Below are positions 36,601-44,718 of a DNA stretch of 64,000 nt, one piece after another. Under the pieces are notes generated by a model, which was not told the origin of the DNA, searched no databases, and saw only the letters and a program-made list of their open reading frames with translations. Origin of the DNA: Paragorgia papillata (lineage: Eukaryota > Cnidaria > Anthozoa > Scleralcyonacea > Coralliidae); assembly GCA_035771165.1 (NCBI GenBank), contig JAWNZC010000116.1, positions 434,001-498,000 of the forward strand. The letters run 5' to 3'. The position numbers and the translations under genes were made by a program. The number at the start of each line of letters is the position of its first letter. Within the stretch, counting starts at the first letter, position 1.

Positions 36601-38361
36601 CTTTTTAGAATATTATTTTATTGTTTTTAAATTTAAGCACTCTCTGTATATATATATACTAACAAATTGACAAGCCAGCATTCACTACCTTGCAGGAATG
36701 CAGGATGTTTAGTAATAAATAGGATGAAAGCAGGAAGTGTAGTTTGAATTGGCAATTTGTCAACGAACTTCATCAACTATTTGAGGAACTCATCAAATCA
36801 TTCAAATGAATTGGTAAAACTTACGAAATTAATTGTTCAACTTTTTTCAGAAGGCTTCTATTGCCACGACAGTAACGAGAGTCGAAACCGCTGTCTATGT
36901 TTTAGTCCCAGTTATGTGTAAAAGTGTAGAAAAAGAGAATCGGAAAACATGCATGTCAAAACCCAGAAAGACGTCGATTACCTACGGCGGCACACCGCAG
37001 ATCAAGTTTTTTACACTAGTTTAAAGAAGGTCTAACCCGTGTTATTATATAGCATATACATGCAATTCTCATTACTCCGCATATACACGAAGTTTAAAGT
37101 TAATTTTCTCTGATTGTTGCCGGAACAGTCAGTCAACTTATTTCTTGATTTGGACATTCCTAAGCAGAATGTAATTGGTCAATTCCCAAGCCAAATCAGG
37201 AAGTTGCGAACATGTTGAGGAAGTTAGCAGTTTTTCGAGGAACTTATCAAATGAACCTTCTCCCGATGATTTACATCGAAATTAAACATGTCTTCATTTG
37301 GACTACTGCTTGTTTTCAAGCGAAATAACTGTACAGTAAAAGTACGCGCCAAGTTTTCGTCTTCCGGAAAGAGATGAATGAAACAACTTAAATTGGTTGT
37401 TGCTTCGGTAGTGTTTGAACTTTGAAAAAAGTAATTTAAAATAAGAATCATTAGACATAGTATACATGAATAAGAAGACATTTGTCAGAACTTACCTATA
37501 ATGTGGCGAAAGATAGCGTTTGTTCGAATCTTTATTTATTCCTCCAGTAGCGTATTGCTCCCGAGAGCTATCTAATGGACCACCGTGACTGCATTTGCCT
37601 ACGTTTTCTGGCTTGGTCACATCTTGGCCACCGTAATAGCCACTTGTCAGTTTGCCAAGGTTTGAAACCAGGTTGTTCATGCAATCGTCGACCTGCCTGA
37701 ATACTAATAATTTTAGCCAGCTCAGTGTCGGACTACAGTTGTGGCAGGTTTGCTGGTCAGGATCAGCAACGTACTTTTTGTTGATAACCTTGTTTCCAAA
37801 GTATGGGAAAATGCCTTTGTTTCCACTTTCAATCCAGTTTGAATGGCTGTAGAAGTCCTGTAGCGTGTGCAAGTACCTTCCTGCCTCCTCTCTCGCTTTT
37901 TGGTAGTCACCAGCATAGCCGTTGGGCTTTTTGATCAAGAAGATCACACGTTTCTTCAAAGCGACAAGTCTTCGTGATCCGTTCACAAACTGTTCTGCAT
38001 CAAAGTGGGCGCGCGTAACTTCATCTTCTTCGCTATCAACATTCATGTTGGCGTCTTCAATTTCTTCTATTGCGTCTTCAAACTTTGAAGAAGCAAGTAG
38101 ATCTTTCAAATAGTCAGGAATTCGCCCTTCGAAAAGTCCTGTGGATTCTAGAGAGACTGGTAGGCCAGCCAAATCTTGATTCCCACCCGCATATTGTGGA
38201 TTATCTTTTAGAAACTCAACAACCGATGCCCATATCCCACAACGTGTAATGACTCCGTGAGTGTAAGCACTGAAGTCGCCGATCCTATTTATTCTTCCAG
38301 GAATGAAAGCAGCTGCAAAGCCAACGCACAAAAGCAAGCACTTGAAAAATAACCCCGCCAT
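21370..38361 (-). CDS. HET-C/VWA7-like, double VWA, ZP-domain single-pass receptor (13 exons)
   Basis: Predicted 1408-residue type I membrane protein. Exons 5' to 3': 37496-38361, 34703-34860, 33261-33368, 32315-32887, 31598-31825, 30646-31247, 29796-29865, 28423-28746, 27034-27282, 25954-26301, 23396-23618, 22089-22357, 21370-21578. All 12 junctions are GT-AG and keep frame (4227 nt). Order: signal peptide (about 1-19); HET-C/VWA7-type head with conserved His (AYTHGVITR, HTLQDFYSHSNW); VWA with MIDAS DTTGS at 335-339 and GGGDCAEM; beta-rich linker; second VWA with MIDAS DNSRS at 882-886; ZP domain from about 1060 (VDCRKDGM, then CAIDKT and LHCDLVIC); basic RRKRR site; transmembrane helix at about 1351-1375; Lys/Arg-rich tail. 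VWA7-like proteins normally stop after the first half, so the ZP/TM extension is unusual. A role in adhesion or matrix is inferred. The introns carry many repeats. Confidence 0.9.
21723..21917. repeat. (CGAA)n microsatellite in receptor intron
   Basis: About 48 tetranucleotide units with scattered CGAG and CGGA variants, preceded by a GGGAGAG-rich stretch from 21672. The Glu-Arg-Thr-Asn ORF across it is an artefact. Confidence 0.95.
22380..23330. repeat. CCATA/CTATATCATA satellite-like array, split by a MITE
   Basis: An array of CCATA and CTATATCATA units runs 22380-22838, is broken by the CRE-bearing MITE at 22839-23196 and resumes to about 23330 with matching ACTATATCATAGCACACC units. It lies in the intron between the two ZP C-half exons. 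Confidence 0.92.
22839..23196. mobile_element. Palindromic MITE with CRE-like sites, copy 3 (reversed)
   Basis: The inverse orientation of the elements at 2933 and 20592. It is inserted inside a tandem array, so both borders are visible against the flanking repeat. Confidence 0.9.
24236..24993. mobile_element. Inverted-repeat element, TTACTGCGG ends, in receptor intron
   Basis: Arms of about 100 bp (TTACTGCGG, GCGGTTGAGTGTTTAATGACG and complement) surround about 550 bp of unique sequence with no recognisable transposase. Confidence 0.75.
25188..25691. mobile_element. Fold-back MITE, AGTGCCTC ends, TTAA TSD
   Basis: Arms of about 75 bp, AGTGCCTCTATGG to complement, with TTAA at 25184-25187 and 25692-25695. 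The terminal octamer is shared with the elements at 554 and 6787, but the inner arm differs. Confidence 0.88.
26585..26872. repeat. (CAA)n/(CCA)n low-complexity tract in receptor intron
   Basis: A trinucleotide-rich tract with a pure ACC run at about 26779-26810. The ORFs on both strands are low-complexity artefacts. Confidence 0.93.
27425..27455. repeat. (TA)n microsatellite
   Basis: A short pure TA run in the intron between exons 27034-27282 and 28423-28746. The rest of that intron shows only a weak inverted repeat (TGTGTGCGGTAGC near 27876 and its complement near 28003). Confidence 0.8.
28905..29665. repeat. 16-bp minisatellite (CACCAACACCAACATG), about 45 copies
   Basis: A long tandem array in the intron between exons 28423-28746 and 29796-29865, with occasional extra CAC triplets. 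Because 16 is not a multiple of 3, the same peptide appears in three frames on both strands; none of it is coding. It ends 130 bp from an exon. Confidence 0.95.
29980..30620. repeat. (TA)n tracts flanking a hairpin repeat
   Basis: TA runs at 29982-30020 and 30550-30614 bracket an inverted-repeat block (about 30040-30490). That block is built from TCTGTATCGGGGTA, its complement and GATATCAGTGTCTGTAAATG copies in both directions. Confidence 0.8.
31949..32232. repeat. 21-bp minisatellite (GAGTATTGTAGAACAATGGCT)
   Basis: About 13 copies of a 21-bp unit, differing mainly by TTG/TGG, lie in the intron between exons 31598-31825 and 32315-32887. The ORFs on both strands follow from the multiple-of-3 unit length. 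Confidence 0.95.
33735..34000. repeat. Inverted repeats around GGACTTT and ATTTGAACT
   Basis: Imperfect palindromic block in receptor intron 2 with arms TTCAAATAC, CGGACTTTACC and complements near 33850 and 33970. No exon is seen. Confidence 0.5.
34411..34620. mobile_element. Mutator-like MITE, CAATCTCGTTCCCAG ends, 9-bp TSD
   Basis: It has the same termini as 5568-5991 but only 210 bp, flanked by identical GGTTCAGTC at 34402-34410 and 34621-34629. It lies in receptor intron 2, about 80 bp from exon 34703-34860. Confidence 0.92.
34861..37495. other. Receptor intron 1, microsatellites only
   Basis: A (TTTG)n tract at 35050-35260 grades into (TCTG)n and (TCGG)n; a (TATC)n tract lies at 35395-35490. 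The rest is AT-rich with no exon I can support; the 85-residue frame at 37224-37481 lacks splice context and similarity. Confidence 0.6.
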
Positions 38362-38454
38362 TCTGACTGCCTATTTTATGCTATATGTGGTGTATGCACC
38401 AACCACCTTCAGCTTTCTCAAACAATACAAAGTTACGTCGTGTGTCTCAGTTAA

Positions 38455-38618
38455 TAAATGGGTTGGTGTCACCCTCCACGTGACCCTGCCATTTGCCTTA
38501 TTGTGACTGGTCGGTTAGCGTTTAGGGCAAAACATTTCCCTCAAATGCTATAACTGACCAATCACAGTAAGAAAGAGATAGGGTCACGTGGGGGGTGACA
38601 CAAGCCCATTGTTAGTTG
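38455..38618. mobile_element. 160-bp palindromic MITE upstream of the receptor gene
   Basis: Arms AATGGG(T/C)TTGTGTCACC-like, with CACGTGACCCT in each arm and GTTAGCGTTTAGGGCAAAAC in the centre. It lies about 95 bp upstream of the receptor start codon. A mirrored copy occurs at 42367-42527. Confidence 0.75.
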
Positions 38619-38722
38619 ATTTGGAACTTCCGTCTTGGTGTGACAGAACAATTGGCGACGAAGTGATTTTCAGTGACACCGCGCAAAATATTGTGTTTAA
38701 TCTGTCTTCTATTGGGGACCTT

Positions 38723-40464
38723 AGGGCGGAAGTAAATTTCATAAATTCTTCAGCCGTTGTCATGGGATACAGCGGTCGCGACGCACAGGGAGTTCTAGCA
38801 TGTATTTTTTGTTTTAAGCAGTATATACATCCATATACACATACATATTATATATAAATTACCGTATAGTCTCTTGTTGCTCCAAAATCAGGCCGAATCG
38901 ACCGAATCAAGGATTCAAGAATTTCCTCGTACTCAACCCCCGCTCGGCCAACTCGTCAGTCGGAGAGAAGAAAGAATAAGAGAAGGGAGGAAAGCGATTC
39001 ACGTCATGGCTTGATGATCACCGCATATAACATGGAACGGAAGTACAACCTCGAATTTCAAATTCAAATTTTAAACGAATTAACGGAAGTTAGAACAGCT
39101 CGTAAATTGTAAACAATGAATAAATAGTATGGACAAGCGATCCCCTTGAATTATAAATGTAGATGTTGGGTTTTGTGCTGTTGCCATCGCTCTATCTTGA
39201 TACGAAGCTCAATACACAACTTCTATTCAGGAGTCACAACTGACTTTATTTTGTATATTTCAATCATGATAATTATATACAAGGATTTTATATAAGACTA
39301 CCATAAAAGGACACCTTGTACACCTTATTAAATTCCTATGTTAATCGTTGTTAATTTAAATTTATTTTTAAATTTTCAAATTCTTAACCGTTATTTTGTA
39401 ATTTCAAATTTTAACCGCTATTTTGTAATTTTATACTCGTTGTCTTAGTATTAGTAACCTTATGTATATAAAGTCTTTGTAATTGTAATAATTTAATCAC
39501 TCTGAAGATGTGGCATGTAGCGACGAAACGTTAGTTCAATAAATTTTTCATTTTTACCATTTCTTCATTTTTATGGGCTTTTTCAAAGTAATTGTCTGGG
39601 CTTTGATATTTTTAACTAAATTACCATAAAAGGACTATAATTACTACAGGATATAAAGTTATGCTACTTATATCGGAATGCGTGTCATGCATTTCCTAGT
39701 GTTTTTATCTAATAACTAATACAATTTATTTTGGCTGAATCTGCTACACTGTTTCATCAAAGCTAAGTTAGATAAGTTAATATAATATATAAAAATATAA
39801 GAGCAAGTGGGGGTGTTAGAATATGTGCTCTGACACGCATTCCGATATAAGTAGCATAACTTTATATCTTGTAGTAATTATAGTCCTTTTATGGAAGTCT
39901 TAATATAAAATCCTTGTACATAATTATATGATTGAAATATACAAAATAAAGTCAGTTGTGACTCCTGAATAGAAGTTGTGTATTGCGCTTCGTATCAAGA
40001 TAGAGCGATGGCAACAGCACAAAACCCAACATCTACATTTATAATTAAAGGGGATCGCTTGTCCATACTATTTACCCATTGTTTACAATTTAAGAGCTGT
40101 TCTAACTTCCGTTAATTCGTTTAAAATTTGAATTTGAAATTCGATTTGTTACTTCCGTTCCATGCAATGTGCGGTGATCATCAAGCCATGACGTTAATTC
40201 CCTTCTCTTATTATTTCTTCTCTCCGCCTGACGAGTTGGCTGAGCGGGGGTTGAGTACGAGGAAATTCTTGAATCCTTGATTCGGCCGATTCGGCCTGAT
40301 TTTGGAGCAACAAGAGACTATATGGTAATTTATATATAACATGTATGTGTATATGGATGTATATACTGCTTAAAACAAAAAATACATGCTAGAGCTCCCT
40401 GTGCGTCGGGGACGCTGTATCCCATGACAACGGCTGAAGAATTTATGAAATTTACTTCCGCCCT
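38723..40464. repeat. Long inverted repeat (~600-bp arms) with nested second inverted repeat
   Basis: The outer arms are about 38723-39315 and 39885-40464, at high visible identity (for example CTCTTGTTGCTCCAAAATCA and complement). The centre holds another inverted repeat (TATAAAGTTATGCTACTTAT, about 39655 and 39865). A stretch at 39313-39620 ends in CGACGAAACGTTAG and AATAAA, resembling retroelement 3' sequence. Neither arm shows a transposase. Confidence 0.85.
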
Positions 40465-40707
40465 ACGTCCGTTTCTATTCCTTGTATACGCAAACGATAT
40501 GCCTGAATACATCCAAAATGGATCAAACTTGGCTCTGTTTGCTGACGATTCGAAGCTCTATAGAGCTATGGATCTAGAAAGTGCATCCCACGGGCTTCAG
40601 GCTGATCTCAACTCTCTACATAAGTGGAGTGTTGACTGGGACATGTCATTCAACGCCTCCAAATGTAAAGTCATGCACATGTCTCGCAAAACATCTCCTG
40701 TCAGTAA

Positions 40708-41150
40708 AGGCCTGACCAAACGCTTTCAACATTTCATTCAACATCGTTCAACTTTGTTGAATTCAACATGTTGAAAGCGTTTGGCCACCCCTGTTGAATG
40801 ATGTTGAACGTTGTTGAATGGTGTTGAATGATGTTGAACGAAATTTGAACATTTTCAAATTTTCGTTCAACACGCGTTCAACATTTCTATTGTTCTCAAA
40901 ATGTTGAAAGGTGTTGAACGCATTTGGCCACATTTCATTCAACTTTGTTGAACAGAGACATGCATGCGCCATGCGGGATATTGTCGATTCCAGCTTTTGT
41001 GGTAGCCCGCGTTCAATTAATTGTCATTCATGAATGTTGAACGATGTTGAATTCATTTGGCCACTCGCGTGCTTTCAACATTATTCAACATCGTTCAACA
41101 ATGTTGAATGATGTTGAATGCGATGTTGAAAGCGTTTGGCATGCAGGCCT
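40708..41150. mobile_element. Harbinger-type MITE inside LINE, TAA TSD
   Basis: The ends are AGGCCTGACCAAACGC and GCATGCAGGCCT, with TAA on both sides (40705-40707, 41151-41153). Removing it restores an open RT frame across the join. The inner part is rich in TTCAACATTGTTGAA palindromes. A second copy is at 47182-47615. Confidence 0.93.
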
Positions 41151-41183
41151 TAACACCTATGACTACCAGCTCGAGGAAAATTC

Positions 41184-41703
41184 ATACATACATATATACA
41201 TACATAATTTATTTATACACGGTAAAATCATCAGTATAACTATTTACATAATTAAGGAAATTAACAAGAATAAAACTAATTAAATATATTACAATATATA
41301 TTACACTAGAGAAGTAGATAAAGAATTTAAACAAAAAATACTGTTTTACGTGATTGCCGTGTGAAAATCCGATGTTCAGAATAAGTAATTTATTCAGTTC
41401 CTTTTTAAACTCACGAAATGAGGTCATATTCCTTGCATGCTGAGGCAGATTATTTCATAGTTCAGCCCCGCTATAGCTAAAACTTCTTTTTAAATAATCT
41501 GTACGTGGCAAGGGTAATGCGAGTCGCCTTTCAGAATTTCTTAAAGAATAAACTGTGCTCTGAGGAATAAACATATCTTGCAGGTATTTCGGGGCCTGGT
41601 TGTTTAGAGACTTAAACATTATTGTAGCCTTTTGTTTTTTACGACGAGTAGCAAGCGTGTCCCATTGCAACGTATTTAGAAGCACACTTAGAGACATGCG
41701 CAA
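41184..41703 (-). mobile_element. Second LINE 3' fragment, minus strand, nested in the first
   Basis: The minus strand reads the same family C-terminus (SGAELWN, then ARNMTSFREFKKELNKLL), preceded by NNQAPKYLQDMF. Its 3' UTR ends in a TATG-rich tail at 41184-41215. It replaces roughly 60 codons of the host LINE. Confidence 0.85.
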
Positions 41704-42366
41704 AGGAAAAAAGACCCCGGCAGAGACCTATCTGATGTCAAAACCAGAAAACTGCTCTACTGCTCCCTTGTTCAGCCTCGCCTAGAATACTGCTCCAACG
41801 TCTGGTCTCCCTTTACCTTGAAACACCGCCGACTAATTGAAAACATCCAACGTCGAGCCACAAAGTTTATTCTCAACTATCCCTCAGAGGAGTTAAGCTA
41901 CAAGGAAAGACTCGTCTCACTTGATTTGCTACCGCTTGAATTTAGACGCGAACTGTCTGACGTTTCACTACTTTTTAAATATAAGAATCGTCTTATTAAT
42001 GTTAACTTTGATAAATACTTTACACCTGCTTGTCCTTCTCACAATACTTTACACCTGCTTGTCCTTCTCACAATACTAGGAACTTTGATCGTAATAATTA
42101 CCGTCCTTTGACCACCCACAAACAAAATTATTTTAGATGTTCTTTCTTTCCGAGAACCATCAGCCTTTTCTTTTTTATTCTTTAATTATTTTCTTAAATT
42201 TATAACATTCTAATTGTAACCCAGCACTGTATAATACCGCTTCTCAACTTGTTTGGGGGAAAATGTCAATTGGGGCGATAGTCCTGTTTTTCTTCCAGCC
42301 ACTATGTTACTTGTTGTATTCATGTGATATAATGTTGTGGCAAAGCAAATAAATAAAATCAACTAA

Positions 42367-42527
42367 CAATGGGCTTGTGTCACCGCTCACGTGACCCTGA
42401 TCTCTTTCTTACTGTGATTGGTCAGTTAGCATTTGAGGGGAAATGTTTTGCCCTAAACGCTAACTGACCAGTCACAATAAGGCAGAGGTCAGGGTCACGT
42501 GGAGGGTGACACAAACCCATTTATTAA
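42367..42527. mobile_element. Mirrored copy of the 160-bp palindromic MITE
   Basis: It matches the complement of 38455-38618 (GGGCTTGTGTCACC, CACGTGACCCTG) and is part of the inverted duplication of the receptor 5' region. Confidence 0.8.
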
Positions 42528-42703
42528 CTGAGAGTGACCATAGACAATCCAGAAGACACACGGCATACTCCGCTCCTACCCAAGAGCCGGCTCGCAGGCT
42601 AACCCTCAGACACACGGCGTAACATTCTTACATTCTAATGTGTTTGAGAAAGCTGAAGATGGTTGGTGCATACACCACATATAGCATAAAATAGGCAGTC
42701 ACA

Positions 42704-43128
42704 ATGGCGGGGTTATTTTTCAAGTGCTTGCTTTTGTGCGTTGGCTTTGCACAGCTCACTATTCTCGACCACCGCTTGCATTTGTCGACTATCACTTACT
42801 GTTCTCGACTATCGCTTGCTGATCTCATCCAGCGCTTACTGTTCTCGACTATCGTTTACATCACTGTTCTCGACTATTGCTTACTGTTCTCGACTATCGT
42901 TTGCAACTCTCAACTATTGCTTACTATTCTCGATACACTTTTGTCCAGTTTGGCTTGCCATAGCTTACACTCACGGAATCATTACACGTGGGATATGGGC
43001 ATCGGTTGTTGAGTTTCTAAAAGATAATCCACAATATGCGGGTGAGAATCAAGATTTGGCTGGCCTACCAGTCTCCCTAGAATCCACAGGACTTTTCGAA
43101 GGGCGAATTCCTGACTATTTGAAAGATC
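42704..43128 (+). pseudogene. Inverted, truncated copy of receptor exon 1
   Basis: It begins with the same ATG and 16 codons as the receptor gene at 38361. A ~205-bp insert of CTCGACTATCGCTTACTGTT-like tandem repeats (about 42750-42957) then replaces residues 17 to about 33. Receptor sequence resumes (THGIITRGIWASVVEF, LPVSLESTGLFEGRIPDY) and stops at the junction with a Copia fragment at about 43128. Upstream sequence, including the palindromic MITE, is mirrored as well. It cannot make the receptor. Confidence 0.92.
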
Positions 43129-43289
43129 TACTGGTTATTCTCAAATTCCTGAGTTAGACTATCAGGAAACATTCGCTCCTACTGCTCTTATGAGTTCAAT
43201 TCGGGCGCTGATGACATGCAACGTGCCGTGCAAAACGGTATGATAGTTCACCAAATGGATGTTAAAACCGCTTACTTAAATGTGCTTAA

Positions 43290-43879
43290 GGTGGCTCCCT
43301 ACGTTAATTTCAATAGGGGACTGGTGACTAGAAATAGTATCGCTACGCATGCGTAAATAGCGATCTTGTTGATTCGAAATTCTATGACCGCGTCGACATA
43401 GATGTTAGACTTGTAGACGTTTTCTTCAGTGAATTTTGCTAAAATTTTGTAAATAAGTAGTTTATGAAAAGTTCTAAAGTATATATAATTTTTAAAAATT
43501 TTTCATAAGACAGAACTTTTTTAAATCGATAATTTTTATAGCGAAAAATCTGTCCATACAACCCTCTCTAATTTTGTGCAAGGATATTCTCCACAACAGT
43601 ATCTATCGTCTCAGCAATTTTTAAAAAATTTCACCGGAGCAAATTGAAGACATGCCGCTTCAATTATGCAATATTTGAAAATATACCAAAGTTCCAACGT
43701 CATTATTACCATGGTAACAGCAAATAATTGAACTTTTTGATAGATATTTTAGATCTGCGATAGTTCTGCTATAGTAAGGTCTACTTAGTATTTATCTAAC
43801 AAATTTTTAAACTTGTGAATAACATTAGATAATGAGCGTATGAAATAGCGCGTATTTATTGAAACTATAGGGAGCCACC
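43290..43879. mobile_element. Fold-back element, GGTGGCTCCCTA ends, within Copia
   Basis: The ends are GGTGGCTCCCTA and TAGGGAGCCACC. The flanks read TTAAATGTGC and TTAAATGCGC, so the target duplication is either TTAA or about 9-10 bp; the longer version restores the Copia frame better. Confidence 0.85.
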
Positions 43880-43918
43880 TTAAATGCGCCAATAGATTGC
43901 GACATTTAAGCCTGGTTT

Positions 43919-44082
43919 CCATATAGCCGTAAGAGTCGGCGGCATGGCTGCGGCAAGAGGCAATGATCCAATCACATACAGCTTTTTATTGCTGGCTAAT
44001 TCAACACTGTCTACGATTGGACCATCGCCCCTTGCCGCAGCCATGCCGCCGACTCTTACGGCTATATGCATGAAACCAGGCT
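43919..44082. mobile_element. Harbinger-type MITE within Copia, TTA TSD
   Basis: The ends are AGCCTGGTTTCCATATAGCC and complement, with TTA on both sides (43916-43918, 44083-44085). Excision restores GACATTTATATGGAACAG, i.e. DIYMEQ in the Copia RT. A second copy is at 14401-14571. Confidence 0.95.
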
Positions 44083-44290
44083 TTATATGGAACAGCCAGA
44101 AAGTCAGTTTAAGAAACTTGGTAGGAATGGTGAAGCATTAGTATGTAAATTGAAGAAGTCATTGTATGGGCTTAAACAGAGTGGTAGAAATTGGAATAAC
44201 ATGTTGCATAACTATCTGATTGATGAGCAATTCACTCAGTCACTCGCAGATCCATGTGTATATGTAACTGTGACAGTGTATCAGGATCAC

Positions 44291-44718
44291 GATTATCATT
44301 AGCAACAGAAACAAACTTCAAATTTCAAAGAAGCAAAAGTTCTTACTTGAATTTAGCGTCAGACATTCAGGAGACTGGGGGGGGGGGGCAAATGTGTGGT
44401 TGGGGGGCATGCCCCCCTTGGCTACACCACTGGTTAGTTTATCTAAGCTAATCAGAAACCTTCTTACGGTATATGTAGGAACCAAACCAAATTGTGAGGT
44501 GAAAACATTTGAACCGCACGAAACTGATAGCAATGGGTAGGATGTATTGAGAAAAAATCCGTGTGAAAAAACACTTTATTATTATGTAAGCAAATCAAAC
44601 TACATAATTTACTTTTTTATAATTTTCAATGTTATTTTAAATAGTTTAATAAAAACTAAGAAGTGCTTTCAAATGATCTCAGTCGTTCTTGTAATCTTAA
44701 CTTATAACGGTCATTTCA
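44291..44718. other. Intergenic, Copia remnant to forkhead gene
   Basis: It holds a GGGGGGCATGCCCCCC block followed by TTGGCTACACCACTG at 44375-44433, typical of the window's hAT-like termini. AATAAA on the minus strand at 44575-44580 is a probable poly(A) signal for the forkhead gene, about 140 bp past its stop. Confidence 0.5.

Larger units (their letters stand above)
40465..42362 (+). mobile_element. 5'-truncated LINE with reverse-transcriptase remnants, twice interrupted
   Basis: Reading + strand pieces in order: LFLVYANDMPEYIQ and LALFADDSKLY (the FADD catalytic box of RT) and WDMSFNASKCKVMHMS in 40469-40707; a short continuation at 41151-41183; then LLYCSLVQPRLEYC and NIQRRATKFILNYP in 41704-42111. 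A 3' UTR ends in AATAAATAAAATC at about 42345-42362. It is interrupted by a Harbinger MITE (40708-41150) and a minus-strand LINE fragment (about 41184-41703). Its 5' part is missing; it is not functional. Confidence 0.9.
43129..44290 (+). mobile_element. Copia (Ty1-type) reverse-transcriptase fragment split by two MITEs
   Basis: Pieces read YSQIPELDYQETFAPTAL, then (after a frameshift) AVQNGMIVHQMDVKTAYLN, APIDCDIYMEQPES, KLKKSLYGLKQSGRNW and SLADPCVYV: the canonical Copia RT order. The insertions are 43290-43879 and 43919-44082. There are no LTRs, integrase or gag nearby, so it is a dead fragment. Confidence 0.92.

Noticed and set aside
37224..37481. Extra exon of the receptor gene
   Set aside because: Exon 1 (ends 37496) joins in phase to 34703-34860 with family-like sequence across the join, and this frame lacks an acceptor and donor that would fit.
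38588..38857. 89-residue ORF next to the receptor promoter
   Set aside because: It crosses the border of the long inverted repeat and has no recognisable similarity or splice context.
40424..40774. Reverse-transcriptase ORF as a possible host gene
   Set aside because: It is the start of a 5'-truncated, twice interrupted LINE.
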